Source: Thermocrinis sp.
Lineage (GTDB): Bacteria > Aquificota > Aquificia > Aquificales > Aquificaceae
NCBI RefSeq assembly: GCF_036781485.1
Contig: NZ_DAIQAX010000001.1
Span: 35,348 to 91,786 of the forward strand
Direction: 5' to 3'
DNA length: 56,439 bases
Shown: piece by piece, positions 15,056-23,904 of the stretch
How the letters are laid out: each line of letters begins with the position of its first letter
Numbering within the stretch: position 1 is the first letter of the stretch
Position numbers and translations under genes: made by a program
The notes under the pieces: model-generated
Databases searched by the model: none
Told to the model about the DNA's origin: nothing
What the model saw: only the letters and a program-made list of their open reading frames with translations

Positions 15056-16153
15056 TCATATATTCTGATAACTTTCCTTTAATTTTTTTATCCTCCACAG
15101 AGCTCTACTGTCTTCTGGTGTCACAAAGCTGTAAGCTTTTCCATAATTGCCAATTCTCCCCGTCCTTCCTATACGATGTATATAGACCTCCGGATCTTCG
15201 GGTATGTGATAGTTTATAACCACACCTACACCCTTTATATCCAAACCACGAGATGCCACATCAGTAGCAACCACAATTTTTACCTTTCCTTCTTTAAACA
15301 GTCTTAAAGCATTCTCTCTCTGTTTTTGCGTCATATCTCCATGAAGAGATACTACGTTAAAGTTCTTACTTAGCAATCTTTCTGCTAGTTCCTTAGCGTC
15401 CTTGCGTGTTCTGACGAATATAATGATCCTTTCCAATATATGATCTCTTAATATCTTCTCTAACTCAGAAATCTTCTGTCCTGGAGAATTTAGCTTTATC
15501 AACCTCTCTTCTATTTTGGGCTTAAGTTCTGCATTTATGACTCTTGTAAACTTATAGTCCTTTCTAAGATGTTTCTTAGCAAGCTCCTCCACCTGCTTTG
15601 GTATGGTAGCCGAGAACATAAAGTTTTGCCTTTGCAAAGGTACATGTTTTAGTATGTATTCTACATCTTCAATAAACCCCATATCAAGCATCAGGTCCGC
15701 TTCATCAAGCACGAAGTATGAAACCCTGCTAAGGTCTAAGGCAGATCTGTTGATCAGGTCTTTAATCCTTCCGGGCGTTCCTACCACTATGTTAGGATTA
15801 TTTTTTTCTAAAAACTCAATGTTTTTTGCTACAGGCGTTCCACCGTAAAACACAGAAACTTTCAGTCCCTTATACTTGGCAAGATGCTGAATTTGTTCTT
15901 TTACCTGAATTGCGAGCTCTCTTGTAGGTGTGAGTATAAGAGCCTTCAAGCTATCTTCTTTCCTAATACCCTCTATTATTGGTATTCCAAAGGCCGCAGT
16001 TTTGCCAGTTCCCGTAGCTGCTTGTCCCAGAATATCATAACCCTTGAGTGCTAAGGGTATAGCTTCTTTTTGAATAGGAGTGGGCTTTTCAAAACCTAAG
16101 TCTTTTATAGCCCTCCTTAATTGCTCACTCAATTGTGAAAAATTAAATTCCAT
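15056..16153 (-). CDS. DEAD-box RNA helicase
   Basis: An ATP-dependent RNA helicase of 365 residues with all core motifs and almost no C-terminal extension. These are the Q-motif (KPTPIQKEAIP near 23), Walker A AATGTGKTAA near 45-54, PTRELA, GTPGRI, VLDEAD near 147, SATIP, and the motif VI region HRIGRTGRIG near 331. The minimal length fits RhlE/DeaD-like enzymes of thermophiles that act in ribosome assembly or mRNA decay. GCGGAGG precedes the ATG. It is divergent from pilT with a 155-base gap holding no further gene. Confidence 0.95.
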   Translation of the reverse strand: MEFNFSQLSEQLRRAIKDLGFEKPTPIQKEAIPLALKGYDILGQAATGTGKTAAFGIPIIEGIRKEDSLKALILTPTRELAIQVKEQIQHLAKYKGLKVSVFYGGTPVAKNIEFLEKNNPNIVVGTPGRIKDLINRSALDLSRVSYFVLDEADLMLDMGFIEDVEYILKHVPLQRQNFMFSATIPKQVEELAKKHLRKDYKFTRVINAELKPKIEERLIKLNSPGQKISELEKILRDHILERIIIFVRTRKDAKELAERLLSKNFNVVSLHGDMTQKQRENALRLFKEGKVKIVVATDVASRGLDIKGVGVVINYHIPEDPEVYIHRIGRTGRIGNYGKAYSFVTPEDSRALWRIKKLKESYQNI

Positions 16154-16308
16154 AAAAACCTCCGCTCTTAATTATATGCCTACACATTAATAAGGCAAGT
16201 AATATATTGACCACACAATAAAACGCAAAGCCCAGAATTTCCTTTTGGAAAAAACACAACTATTAAATCTGGGATTAAATTATAATAAAACAGAAAGAGG
16301 GATAAGCA

Positions 16309-17406
16309 ATGGTGCCAACAGAAACAGTCCAGGCTCAAGAAATAAGATTAGTAGAAATACTATACAGGGCTATGCTGTTAAAGGCATCCGATATACATAT
16401 AACTGCTGGGTTTAAGCCTGCAGTAAGGGTGGATGGTAAGATAACTCCTTTGGCGGATTATCCCGTGCTTACTCCTGAGATGGCCCAGCACCTCATATAT
16501 TCAATCATGTCAGAAAAGCACAGAAAACAGTTAGAGGAGAAGGGGCAGGTAGATTTTTCTTTTGGAGTAAAGGATGTGGGTAGGTTTAGGGCTAATGTTT
16601 TTTTTCAAAGAGGTTCGGTGGCCGGAGTCTTTAGAAGACTTCCAAGCAAAATAATGACAATTGAAGAAGTAGGACTACCAAATAGAGTTTTAGAACTCTG
16701 TCACAAAAGTATGGGACTAATCTTGGTAACAGGTCCAACGGGTTCGGGTAAGACTACCACATTAGCCGCACTTATCAACTATATAAACGAAACCTTTCCC
16801 TATCACATAATAACAATAGAAGACCCTATAGAATACGTATTTCGTCATAAAAAAAGCATAGTCAATCAAAGGGAAATAGGTGAAGACGTGGATAATTTTG
16901 CAGATGCTCTCAGATCGGCATTAAGAGAAGATCCAGATGTAATCCTTGTGGGAGAAATGAGAGATTTAGAAACTATAGAAACAGCTCTAAGAGCTGCAGA
17001 AACAGGGCACCTGGTTTTTGGGACCTTGCATACAAACACCGCCATTTCCACAATTACCCGTATAATAGATGTTTTTCCACCAAGCCAACAGGAACAAATC
17101 AGAATACAGTTGTCCTTTGTGTTGCAGGGTGTTATCTCCCAGAAGCTAATACCTAAGATTGGTGGGGGTCGTGTTTTGGCATATGAACTGCTCATCCCAA
17201 ACACAGCCATAAGGAACTTAATAAGGGAAAACAAACTGCAGCAAGTTTATTCTTTAATGCAAAGTGGCCAAAGTGAAAGCGGCATGCAAACTATGAATCA
17301 ATCTCTTTTCTCCCTTTACAAAAGAGGTCTAATAACCTTGGAAGATGCCTACAAGTACTCTCCAGATATCAAGGAACTTGAGCGTATGCTTGGTTTAAGA
17401 GGATAA
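16309..17406 (+). CDS. pilT: Type IV pilus retraction ATPase PilT
   Basis: A 365-residue hexameric ATPase of the secretion superfamily that depolymerises type IV pili and drives twitching motility. It has an N-terminal PAS-like domain with DIHITAGFKPAVRVDGKI. Walker A is GPTGSGKTT near 142-150, followed by the Asp and His boxes (ITIEDPIEYVF, GHLVFGTLHTN). The PilT-diagnostic AIRNLIRE motif lies near 304, which separates it from PilB and PilU-like ATPases. A GAGGGATAAGC region precedes the ATG. pilC follows two bases downstream of the stop. Confidence 0.96.
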   Translation: MVPTETVQAQEIRLVEILYRAMLLKASDIHITAGFKPAVRVDGKITPLADYPVLTPEMAQHLIYSIMSEKHRKQLEEKGQVDFSFGVKDVGRFRANVFFQRGSVAGVFRRLPSKIMTIEEVGLPNRVLELCHKSMGLILVTGPTGSGKTTTLAALINYINETFPYHIITIEDPIEYVFRHKKSIVNQREIGEDVDNFADALRSALREDPDVILVGEMRDLETIETALRAAETGHLVFGTLHTNTAISTITRIIDVFPPSQQEQIRIQLSFVLQGVISQKLIPKIGGGRVLAYELLIPNTAIRNLIRENKLQQVYSLMQSGQSESGMQTMNQSLFSLYKRGLITLEDAYKYSPDIKELERMLGLRG

Positions 17407-17408
17407 AC

Positions 17409-18644
17409 ATGCCAAGGTTTAGGTACAAAGTTATAGATGAAGCAGGAAACATAATAGAACAGGAAGGAAATTATCCTAGCGAAGATGAGCTCTTGGTTGA
17501 GCTTTCTAAGGGTAATTATTCCCTAGTCCAAATAGAAAGGCTTGATAAAGGAGAAAAGAAGGTTGGAGAAAAGGAAAGTGTACGTATAAAACTACCCTTT
17601 GGTGGTGTAAGTGATAGGGACATATCCATATTCTGCAGACAGTTAGGAACTATGGTTAACGCTGGGTTAAATCTGGTAGACGCTTTAAACATTATAGCAG
17701 ATCAAACGCCTAATAAAAGACTTGCATCCGCAGCAAAGGATGTAGCCACTAGGATAAATGAAGGGATGGGAGTATCGGCTGCAATGCAAAGGCACCCCAA
17801 TGTTTTCCCAGAGTTTGTGGTAAACCTTGTAAAAGTGGGTGAAGAAACTGGAAATTTAGATGCTTCCCTGATTAAAGCTGCGGATTATTACGAAAAGATC
17901 GCTATGATCAAAAGCAAGATAAAGAGCGCTTCTTTTTATCCCACCTTTGTAGTTGTGGTAGCTACCTTTATAGTTTCAGGCATACTGTATTTTCTAGTTC
18001 CGACTTTTGCCGAGATTTACTCCAGCTTAGGAGGAGAACTGCCTCTGCCAACCCAGATGCTGATTGCAGCATCAAACGCCTTGAGAAACAGTCTTCCAAC
18101 GGTGATAATTTCAATAGTTGCTTTTTCGCTTGTATTTAGGTATTTATACCGCAATAACTACGCTTTTAGAAAAGGTGTACATAAGCTTTCCTTAAGAGTG
18201 CCAAAGATGAATGATTTGGTTGTAAAAAGCACAATGGCTAAGTTTGCTAGAACGATGGCCGCTCTGTTTTCCGCCGGTGTAGCTTTGGAAAGGGCTTTTG
18301 AAGTAGCAGGACAGACAACGGACAACTTAGTCATAAAAGAGGCGGTAGAGCAGGCAAAAAAGGAAGTTATAGAAGGAGAACCTATGTACAGAGCCCTGGA
18401 AAAGACTGGCCTTTTCCCAAAAGTAGTCATAGCTATGATAAAGGTCGGTGAAGACACTGGCCGACTTGACGACATGCTGGAAACCATAGCCAGATTTTAC
18501 GAGGATGAGTTTGATAAAACTGTGGATGGAATGATAAAGCTTATAGAACCCATGCTTATAGTGTTTATAGGTGGTGTGGTAGGTCTTATATTAATCGCAC
18601 TGTATATGCCCATATTCAAGATGGGTGAGCTGATAAAGACTTAA
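17409..18644 (+). CDS. pilC: Type IV pilus inner-membrane platform protein PilC
   Basis: The 411-residue GspF/PilC protein anchors the pilus motor ATPases to the inner membrane. The two T2SSF repeats are visible, each starting with a helical bundle (FCRQLGTMVNAGLNLVDAL near 75; FARTMAALFSAGVALERAFE near 279). They carry KVGEETGNLDASL and KVGEDTGRLDDML respectively, with three membrane helices. Length is usual. It starts two bases after pilT, as part of one pilus operon. Its stop overlaps the converging argJ by four bases. Confidence 0.95.
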   Translation: MPRFRYKVIDEAGNIIEQEGNYPSEDELLVELSKGNYSLVQIERLDKGEKKVGEKESVRIKLPFGGVSDRDISIFCRQLGTMVNAGLNLVDALNIIADQTPNKRLASAAKDVATRINEGMGVSAAMQRHPNVFPEFVVNLVKVGEETGNLDASLIKAADYYEKIAMIKSKIKSASFYPTFVVVVATFIVSGILYFLVPTFAEIYSSLGGELPLPTQMLIAASNALRNSLPTVIISIVAFSLVFRYLYRNNYAFRKGVHKLSLRVPKMNDLVVKSTMAKFARTMAALFSAGVALERAFEVAGQTTDNLVIKEAVEQAKKEVIEGEPMYRALEKTGLFPKVVIAMIKVGEDTGRLDDMLETIARFYEDEFDKTVDGMIKLIEPMLIVFIGGVVGLILIALYMPIFKMGELIKT

Positions 18645-19777
18645 GTAGTGTATTCTGAATTTATTCTTATGTAATCATAGGAAAGATCTGAGGAATAATA
18701 AACCCAGCTCTCTTTTCCTTCCCCCAGGTCTATTGTTATCTCTATTTCTTTGTTTTCCTCTAAGTATCTTTTTGCTCCTTCTACTGCCTTTGGATGGGCC
18801 TTTCCGTCATATACCAAATGATTGCCTATATAAACCTTCATTTTAAACTGGTCTATGGGAAAGGGAGTAGAGCCTGCAGCCGCCACGATCCTTCCCCAAT
18901 TTGGGTCTTTTCCAAAGATAGCAGTCTTAACGAGATTGGATGTTGCCACTTTCTCAGCTATAGCCTTAGCCTTTATGCTCAAGGATGCATTTTTTACAAT
19001 GACCTTTATTATCTTGGTTGCACCCTCTCCATCTTCCACTATCTTTTTTGCCAAGTTTAACGAAACTTCTTCTACTGCTTGTCTTACATTCTCCAAATCT
19101 TCTTTTAAGACTCCAAGGCTTATTAAGCCAAAGCTATCGTTGGTGCTGGTGCAAGCATCTACGGTTATAGAGTTAAATGTCTTTTCGTTTATTTCTCTGT
19201 GAAGTTCCGTAAGCGTTAAACTGTCAATGTCTGCATTAGTAAATACAAAGCTAAGCATGGTAGCCATATTAGGGTGTATCATACCTGCACCCTTCGCAAA
19301 ACCAAAAACCTCTAAGCTACCTTTTTTTACAAAATCATACTTAGGGAATCTGTCCGTTGTAGAGATAACCTGGCTCGCCCTTTTTAAATCCAAAGGCTCC
19401 AATATTTTACAAGCAGATGTTATTCCCTTTAACACATCTTCAATAGGAAGAGGCTTGCCTATAACCCCTGTGGAAAAAACAAGAACCTCCTTATGGTCAA
19501 TGTCCAAATGCTTTGCCACCTCTCTTGCCATCATTTCTGCATGCATTATACCTTCCTGACCTACTCCGCAGTTAGCATTTCCACTGTTTATAACCATAGC
19601 TCTTATTCTATCTGTTCCTCTAAGCACCTTTTCTGAGTACAAAACGCTGGCGGACTTAAAATGGTTGCTCGTAAATAAAAAGGAAGCATTACAGGACTGA
19701 GGAAGGAGGATAACGAGTATGTCTGGCTCTCCACTTTTCTTCAAACCTGCTTTACCTAATCCCATAAGAATATCCAT
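18641..19777 (-). CDS. argJ: Ornithine acetyltransferase / glutamate N-acetyltransferase
   Basis: ArgJ moves the acetyl group from N-acetylornithine to glutamate in the cyclic arginine pathway. The bifunctional form can also use acetyl-CoA. From ATG at 19777 the protein is 378 residues. The autocatalytic cleavage site with the nucleophile Thr is clear in GAGMIHPNMATMLSF, preceded by the oxyanion-type VFSTGVIG. The C-terminal NDPNWGR-like segment reads GKDPNWGRIVAAAG. A longer reading from 19879 crosses the divergent small gene and is rejected. There is no Shine-Dalgarno. TATAAT lies 7 bases before the ATG, pointing to a leaderless transcript. Confidence 0.93.
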   Translation of the reverse strand: MDILMGLGKAGLKKSGEPDILVILLPQSCNASFLFTSNHFKSASVLYSEKVLRGTDRIRAMVINSGNANCGVGQEGIMHAEMMAREVAKHLDIDHKEVLVFSTGVIGKPLPIEDVLKGITSACKILEPLDLKRASQVISTTDRFPKYDFVKKGSLEVFGFAKGAGMIHPNMATMLSFVFTNADIDSLTLTELHREINEKTFNSITVDACTSTNDSFGLISLGVLKEDLENVRQAVEEVSLNLAKKIVEDGEGATKIIKVIVKNASLSIKAKAIAEKVATSNLVKTAIFGKDPNWGRIVAAAGSTPFPIDQFKMKVYIGNHLVYDGKAHPKAVEGAKRYLEENKEIEITIDLGEGKESWVYYSSDLSYDYIRINSEYTT

Positions 19778-19784
19778 GGGATAG

Positions 19785-19790
19785 ATTATA
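19785..19790 (-). promoter_or_regulatory. -10 box of argJ directly abutting the start codon
   Basis: TATAAT on the minus strand, 7 bases before the argJ ATG. On the plus strand the same bases give TATAAC before the small zinc-ribbon gene starting at 19797, so the 19-base divergent spacer could hold both start signals. The -35 region is weak. Confidence 0.55.
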
Positions 19791-19796
19791 ACCTCA

Positions 19797-20009
19797 ATGG
19801 AAACCTGTCCTAAGTGTGGAAGACTTTTAGAGATAATAGAATGCTGTGGGGGTGGTATATTTCTATGCGAAGCTTGCAAAGAATACTTTTACCCAGGGGA
19901 GCTTATAAATATTCAAACTCTCTCTGAGGAGGTCTCAGAAGAAGATCACGGGCCACCTGCTCAGGTGGAATGTTTTCAACCACAACCTGATAAACAGCCC
20001 AAGATATAG
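19797..20009 (+). CDS. Small zinc-ribbon protein
   Basis: A 70-residue frame starting METCPKCGRLLEIIECCGGG and continuing IFLCEACKEYFYPGE. The CPKC and CEAC knuckles make a plausible zinc ribbon in the first 35 residues; the rest is low in recognisable structure. It is divergent from argJ with only 19 bases between the two start codons, and its last third overlaps the end of gpsA on the other strand by 107 bases. The first half looks constrained (Cys pairs, Gly-rich turn), so I favour a real gene, but no function can be named and the C-terminal extent is uncertain. Confidence 0.5.
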   Translation: METCPKCGRLLEIIECCGGGIFLCEACKEYFYPGELINIQTLSEEVSEEDHGPPAQVECFQPQPDKQPKI

Positions 20010-20886
20010 GAGCGTATATTTTTAGCTCTTCCGTTAGTTTTTTTACAGCTTTAACTGTTTCTTTGCCCTCCACAACCTGCCCTATGCGAGCTTCTGCCTC
20101 TTCTACACTCAATCCTTGCCCTAACAAAAAGCCAAAGGTTCTGTTTCTGGATTTAGAAGAAGTGGAAGTTAGCACTAAATCTCCCAAACCAGAAAGCCCG
20201 TAAAAGGTTTCCTTTTTACCCCCCAAAGAAGATCCTATTCTAACTATCTCCGCCAAACCGCGGGTTATCAAAGAAGCCCTAGCATTGTCTCCAAAACCGA
20301 GACCGTCCGATATACCACACGCAATAGCTATCACATTCTTTAAAGCACCACCTAACTCAACACCCACTGTATCTTCAGAAAGATAAACTCTGAAAGTTTC
20401 AGAATGGAATACACCTCTTAATTCCTTTAAAGTATCCAAGTCTTTTCCCGCAAGCACCACTGCACAAGGAAGCCCCTTTGCCACCTCTTCCGCAAAGGAT
20501 GGGCCAGACAGAACGAAGGTCTTGCAGTCTCGGCAGAGCTCTTGAACTATCTGAGAAACTCTTTTGGAAGTCCCCACCTCCAATCCTTTGGAGGCAGATA
20601 CTACCACCTTTCCTCTAAGGTTTGGCTTTTCCAGCACCCCCCTTATTACTTGCACTGGAAGGGCTATCACTATAAGATCAGAAAATTCTATGGCTTCATC
20701 CAATACGTTGGTGGCTCTTGGATTTTTCGCAAACTCCATCCCCCAGTATGCATCCTTACCCTTTCTTAAGCTTTCAACCACAGCCGAATTTCTATCAAAG
20801 AAAATTATCTCAAAGCCTTTTTTTGAAAGATGCAGTCCAAGAGCTGTTCCCCACCGCCCACCACCTAAAATAGTTAGCTTACCCAT
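19903..20886 (-). CDS. gpsA: Glycerol-3-phosphate dehydrogenase [NAD(P)+]
   Basis: GpsA reduces dihydroxyacetone phosphate to sn-glycerol-3-phosphate for phospholipid synthesis. The 327-residue protein has the nucleotide motif GGGRWGTALG near 8-17, the family signature SGPSFAEEVAKGLPCAV near 145, and the catalytic-lysine region LGGALKNVIAIACGI near 187. GLSGLGDLVLT is also present. Length is normal. The start overlaps the recJ stop by 8 bases, so recJ-gpsA is one transcript with murC upstream. The 3' end overlaps a small plus-strand gene. Confidence 0.97.
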   Translation of the reverse strand: MGKLTILGGGRWGTALGLHLSKKGFEIIFFDRNSAVVESLRKGKDAYWGMEFAKNPRATNVLDEAIEFSDLIVIALPVQVIRGVLEKPNLRGKVVVSASKGLEVGTSKRVSQIVQELCRDCKTFVLSGPSFAEEVAKGLPCAVVLAGKDLDTLKELRGVFHSETFRVYLSEDTVGVELGGALKNVIAIACGISDGLGFGDNARASLITRGLAEIVRIGSSLGGKKETFYGLSGLGDLVLTSTSSKSRNRTFGFLLGQGLSVEEAEARIGQVVEGKETVKAVKKLTEELKIYAPISWAVYQVVVENIPPEQVARDLLLRPPQREFEYL

Positions 20887-22510
20887 TGTCCTCCACGTCT
20901 ACCAGTATTAATCTCCTTGGATTTCTTAAGTCTATTTGATATGCCACTTTTCCTTCTATACGACCTTTTTTGAGAATCTTTCTTTTTAGATCTTTGTCCC
21001 AGCACAGAAAGAGATTGTATTTATCTGACCTTAGCTCAAGTTTGTTCTCATCGCAACTGATCGGCACGAGTCTAACATCACACATAAAGGTAGGCGCTGG
21101 GAAACCCTCTCCAAAGGGCTCAAGCTTGTGAAGGTCTTCTATTAACCTTGAAGTTATAGACTCTGGCTGTAGAGCCATATCTATTTCAAGAGTGGGAAGG
21201 TCCTGTACATCCACAAAAACCTCTTCAACCAATTCTTTAAAGATAGGTATCTTTTCCTTCTCAATGGTTAATCCCACCGCATAAGCGTGCCCGCCCCATC
21301 TAAGGAATAGATGGGAGATCTTACTTAAACCTTCGTAAACGTTTATTCCATTGGCGCTTCTTACAGAGCCAACAGCGTGATCCCCCACAACAAAGACAGC
21401 CGCCGGCTTTTGAAACATGGAAGAAAGTCTTCCTGCCAAAATACCAGCCACGCCCCCAGCCCAACTGTCCAGAACAACCACGATAAACCTTCTGTCCTCC
21501 TGCAATAAAGCCTGCTTTAGAGCCAACTCATAAGCTTTCTGAGCTATAAGCTTTCTTCTTTGATTTATCTCCTCTATTTTCTTTGCAAAAGCCTTTGCCC
21601 TATCTTCATCTTCCGCTAAAAACAGCTTTAGAGCTATGGAAGGTCTTGATACCCTCCCAGGAGCGTTCAGCCTTGGGACTATAGAAAAGGATATGTCCCT
21701 TGAAGTTATAGCGCCGTTTATTCCCGCAGTTTCCATCAAGGCCTTTATACCGTGGGAAACTATAAGCCCTTTTTGAATGTATTCAAGACATCTTATACCA
21801 TAAGACACTATTATCCTGTTTAGCACGTTCAAAGGCATAAAATCCGCCAGCGTGCCTATGGCGGGTATGTACATGTCTACCCTTGGGTCATAACTCATGT
21901 TCAACTCTTTGGATAGGACTGCTGTAAGGTAAAAGACCAAACTGGCGGAGGACAGCTCTTTAAATTCTGTTGGTAAATCTTCAATTAGCTTAGGATTCAC
22001 TAAAATAGTAGTTGGTATATCTTCTCCGATATTGTGATGGTCTATAACTATAGAATCCTTACCAAATGCCTTAAGCTCCTCCACTGCCGTTGTTCCGTTA
22101 TCTATGGTTATGAGTAAATCTGCGTACTTTGAAAACTTATCTACCAGCTTTTTGTTCAGGCCATAACCAGACTGCCTGCTTGGGACTATTGGAATTGCGG
22201 TAGCTCCTGCAGCTTTTAGGAACTTATAAAGCAACGCTGTCCCTGTTATACCATCCACATCGTAATCACCAAACAGAATTATCTTCTCCTTTTTTAATAT
22301 GGCCCTCTTTATCCTATCCACGGCTCTACTTAGGTTGGGTATGCTGTAAGGGGGGGAAAGATTTTTTAACCTTAGGTCTAAGGCAGATTCATCCACACCT
22401 CTGTTTGCCAAAATTTGAGCTACTATGGGTCCAAGGCTATGTATTTTGTCTGCATCAGGTTTTATTAATTCGCTTAACAATACCCAACTTTTACCCGAAA
22501 GTCCTCTCAT
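20879..22510 (-). CDS. recJ: Single-stranded-DNA-specific 5'-3' exonuclease RecJ
   Basis: RecJ is a DHH-family nuclease used in recombinational and mismatch repair. The 543-residue protein has motif I GDYDVDGITGTALLY near 99, the DHH motif IVIDHHNIGED near 154, and the DHHA1 domain with the family motif RWGGHAYAVGLTI near 405. The length is typical of bacterial RecJ cores. It overlaps murC by 20 bases at its start and gpsA by 8 at its end. Confidence 0.95.
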   Translation of the reverse strand: MRGLSGKSWVLLSELIKPDADKIHSLGPIVAQILANRGVDESALDLRLKNLSPPYSIPNLSRAVDRIKRAILKKEKIILFGDYDVDGITGTALLYKFLKAAGATAIPIVPSRQSGYGLNKKLVDKFSKYADLLITIDNGTTAVEELKAFGKDSIVIDHHNIGEDIPTTILVNPKLIEDLPTEFKELSSASLVFYLTAVLSKELNMSYDPRVDMYIPAIGTLADFMPLNVLNRIIVSYGIRCLEYIQKGLIVSHGIKALMETAGINGAITSRDISFSIVPRLNAPGRVSRPSIALKLFLAEDEDRAKAFAKKIEEINQRRKLIAQKAYELALKQALLQEDRRFIVVVLDSWAGGVAGILAGRLSSMFQKPAAVFVVGDHAVGSVRSANGINVYEGLSKISHLFLRWGGHAYAVGLTIEKEKIPIFKELVEEVFVDVQDLPTLEIDMALQPESITSRLIEDLHKLEPFGEGFPAPTFMCDVRLVPISCDENKLELRSDKYNLFLCWDKDLKRKILKKGRIEGKVAYQIDLRNPRRLILVDVEDNG

Positions 22511-23849
22511 TTAAAAGCTCCTCAGACCACTTTCCTATACTGCCCGCACCCATAAAAAGCAAGACACAGTCCTTAGCATGTTCTTCCAACCATGAAAAGA
22601 GCTCTTCTTTTTCTGAAATATACATGCACTGTGCTTTCTCTGCCAGGGTCTTTGAGGATACACCAAAGACGTTCTCCTCTCCTGCTGGATATATATCCGT
22701 AACTATACAGATGTCCGCCAGTTTTAAAACCTTCACAAACTCGTCAAACAGATGGTAGGTTCTTGAGTATCTGTGTGGTTGGAAAACCAATAATGTCTTT
22801 TTTCCAGGATAAAGTTCCCTTAAGCTATCTAAAACCACCCTTATCTCCGTTGGATGATGTCCGTAGTCGTCGTAAACTACACATCCATTGAACTCTCCCT
22901 TAAATTCCAACCTTCTTTCTGCGTTCTTAAAGTGCGCCAAAGCGTCAAATATAATCCTGGGTTTTATATCCATTTCAAGACATACAGATATGCAAGCCAA
23001 AGCATTGTAGATATTATGTTTTCCCGGCACACCGAGCTTTACCTTTCCAATTGGTTTATCCTTCCACAAAACTTCAAAGGTGTAATGGCCCCATTCTTGA
23101 CTTAGATTTTTAGCTCTTACCTGAGCTGGTTGATGTATGCCATATGTTATTACTCTTTTAGAAACCTTTGGAATAAGCTCCATGCTATTTGAATCATCTA
23201 CGTTCATAACGCAAAAACCATAAAAGGGCACGCTGTTTGCAAACTCCAAAAAAGCCTGCTTTATCTCTTCAATATCTTTGTAAAATCCCAGGTGCTCTTT
23301 ATCTATGTTAGTGATTACGGAAACGGTTGGTTTAAGCTTTAAAAAGGACCCGTCGCTCTCATCAGCTTCCGAGACAATCAAGTTATCCTTTCCAAGCTTG
23401 GCATTGCTACCAAGGCTCTTTAGAATACCTCCCACAACTACGGTAGGATCCAGCCCCCCCTCATACATAACGTGAGCTATCATAGAGGTGGTGGTGGTTT
23501 TACCGTGAGAACCACAAACCGCTATACCTTCTTTTAGGCGAAAGAGCTCCGCAAGCATCTCCCCACGAGAGATAACTGGAATACCCCTTCTTTTTGCCTC
23601 CTGTATTTCAGGGTTGTTCTCAGGGACTGCAGAGGAATATACCACCACTTGCCCATCGCCTATGTTTTCCTCCCTGTGACCTATAAAGATCTTTGCACCC
23701 ATGCTTCTCAAAAGTTGGGTGTTTTTATTTTCTTTCAGGTCCGAGCCGGATACTTTATAACCCATCTGCAAAAGCACCTGAGCAATCCCGCTCATGCCTA
23801 TACCGCCTATTCCCACAAAATGTAAGTTCTTTATCTTTTCTCTGAACAT
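22491..23849 (-). CDS. murC: UDP-N-acetylmuramate-L-alanine ligase
   Basis: MurC adds L-alanine to UDP-MurNAc, the first peptide step of peptidoglycan synthesis in the cytoplasm. The 452-residue enzyme begins with the Rossmann-like motif VGIGGIGMSGIAQVL. It then has the ATP loop GSHGKTTTTSM near 113-123, the EADESDGSFLKL segment near 160, and DDYGHHPTEI near 324. Length is normal. It heads a murC-recJ-gpsA run and is divergent from thrC, with 55 bases between the two start codons. TAAAAT lies 8 bases before the ATG and there is no Shine-Dalgarno. Confidence 0.97.
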   Translation of the reverse strand: MFREKIKNLHFVGIGGIGMSGIAQVLLQMGYKVSGSDLKENKNTQLLRSMGAKIFIGHREENIGDGQVVVYSSAVPENNPEIQEAKRRGIPVISRGEMLAELFRLKEGIAVCGSHGKTTTTSMIAHVMYEGGLDPTVVVGGILKSLGSNAKLGKDNLIVSEADESDGSFLKLKPTVSVITNIDKEHLGFYKDIEEIKQAFLEFANSVPFYGFCVMNVDDSNSMELIPKVSKRVITYGIHQPAQVRAKNLSQEWGHYTFEVLWKDKPIGKVKLGVPGKHNIYNALACISVCLEMDIKPRIIFDALAHFKNAERRLEFKGEFNGCVVYDDYGHHPTEIRVVLDSLRELYPGKKTLLVFQPHRYSRTYHLFDEFVKVLKLADICIVTDIYPAGEENVFGVSSKTLAEKAQCMYISEKEELFSWLEEHAKDCVLLFMGAGSIGKWSEELLNERTFG

Positions 23850-23889
23850 TGGACTTTATTTTAACAGTACAGTAAGGGAAAATTTTACT

Positions 23890-23895
23890 TATAAT
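23890..23895 (+). promoter_or_regulatory. -10 box of thrC directly before the start codon
   Basis: TATAAT on the plus strand ends 9 bases before the thrC ATG at 23905, and no Shine-Dalgarno lies between. Transcription would begin within about 2-3 bases of the start codon. The -35 region is weak (around 23866-23872). Confidence 0.55.
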
Positions 23896-23904
23896 GTTAA
23901 TGCT

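Noticed and set aside
16154..16308. Possible sigma-54 promoter before pilT
   Set aside because: No GG-N10-GC arrangement was found. TATAAT near 16281 may be a sigma-A -10 box, but the -35 is weak, so it was not listed.
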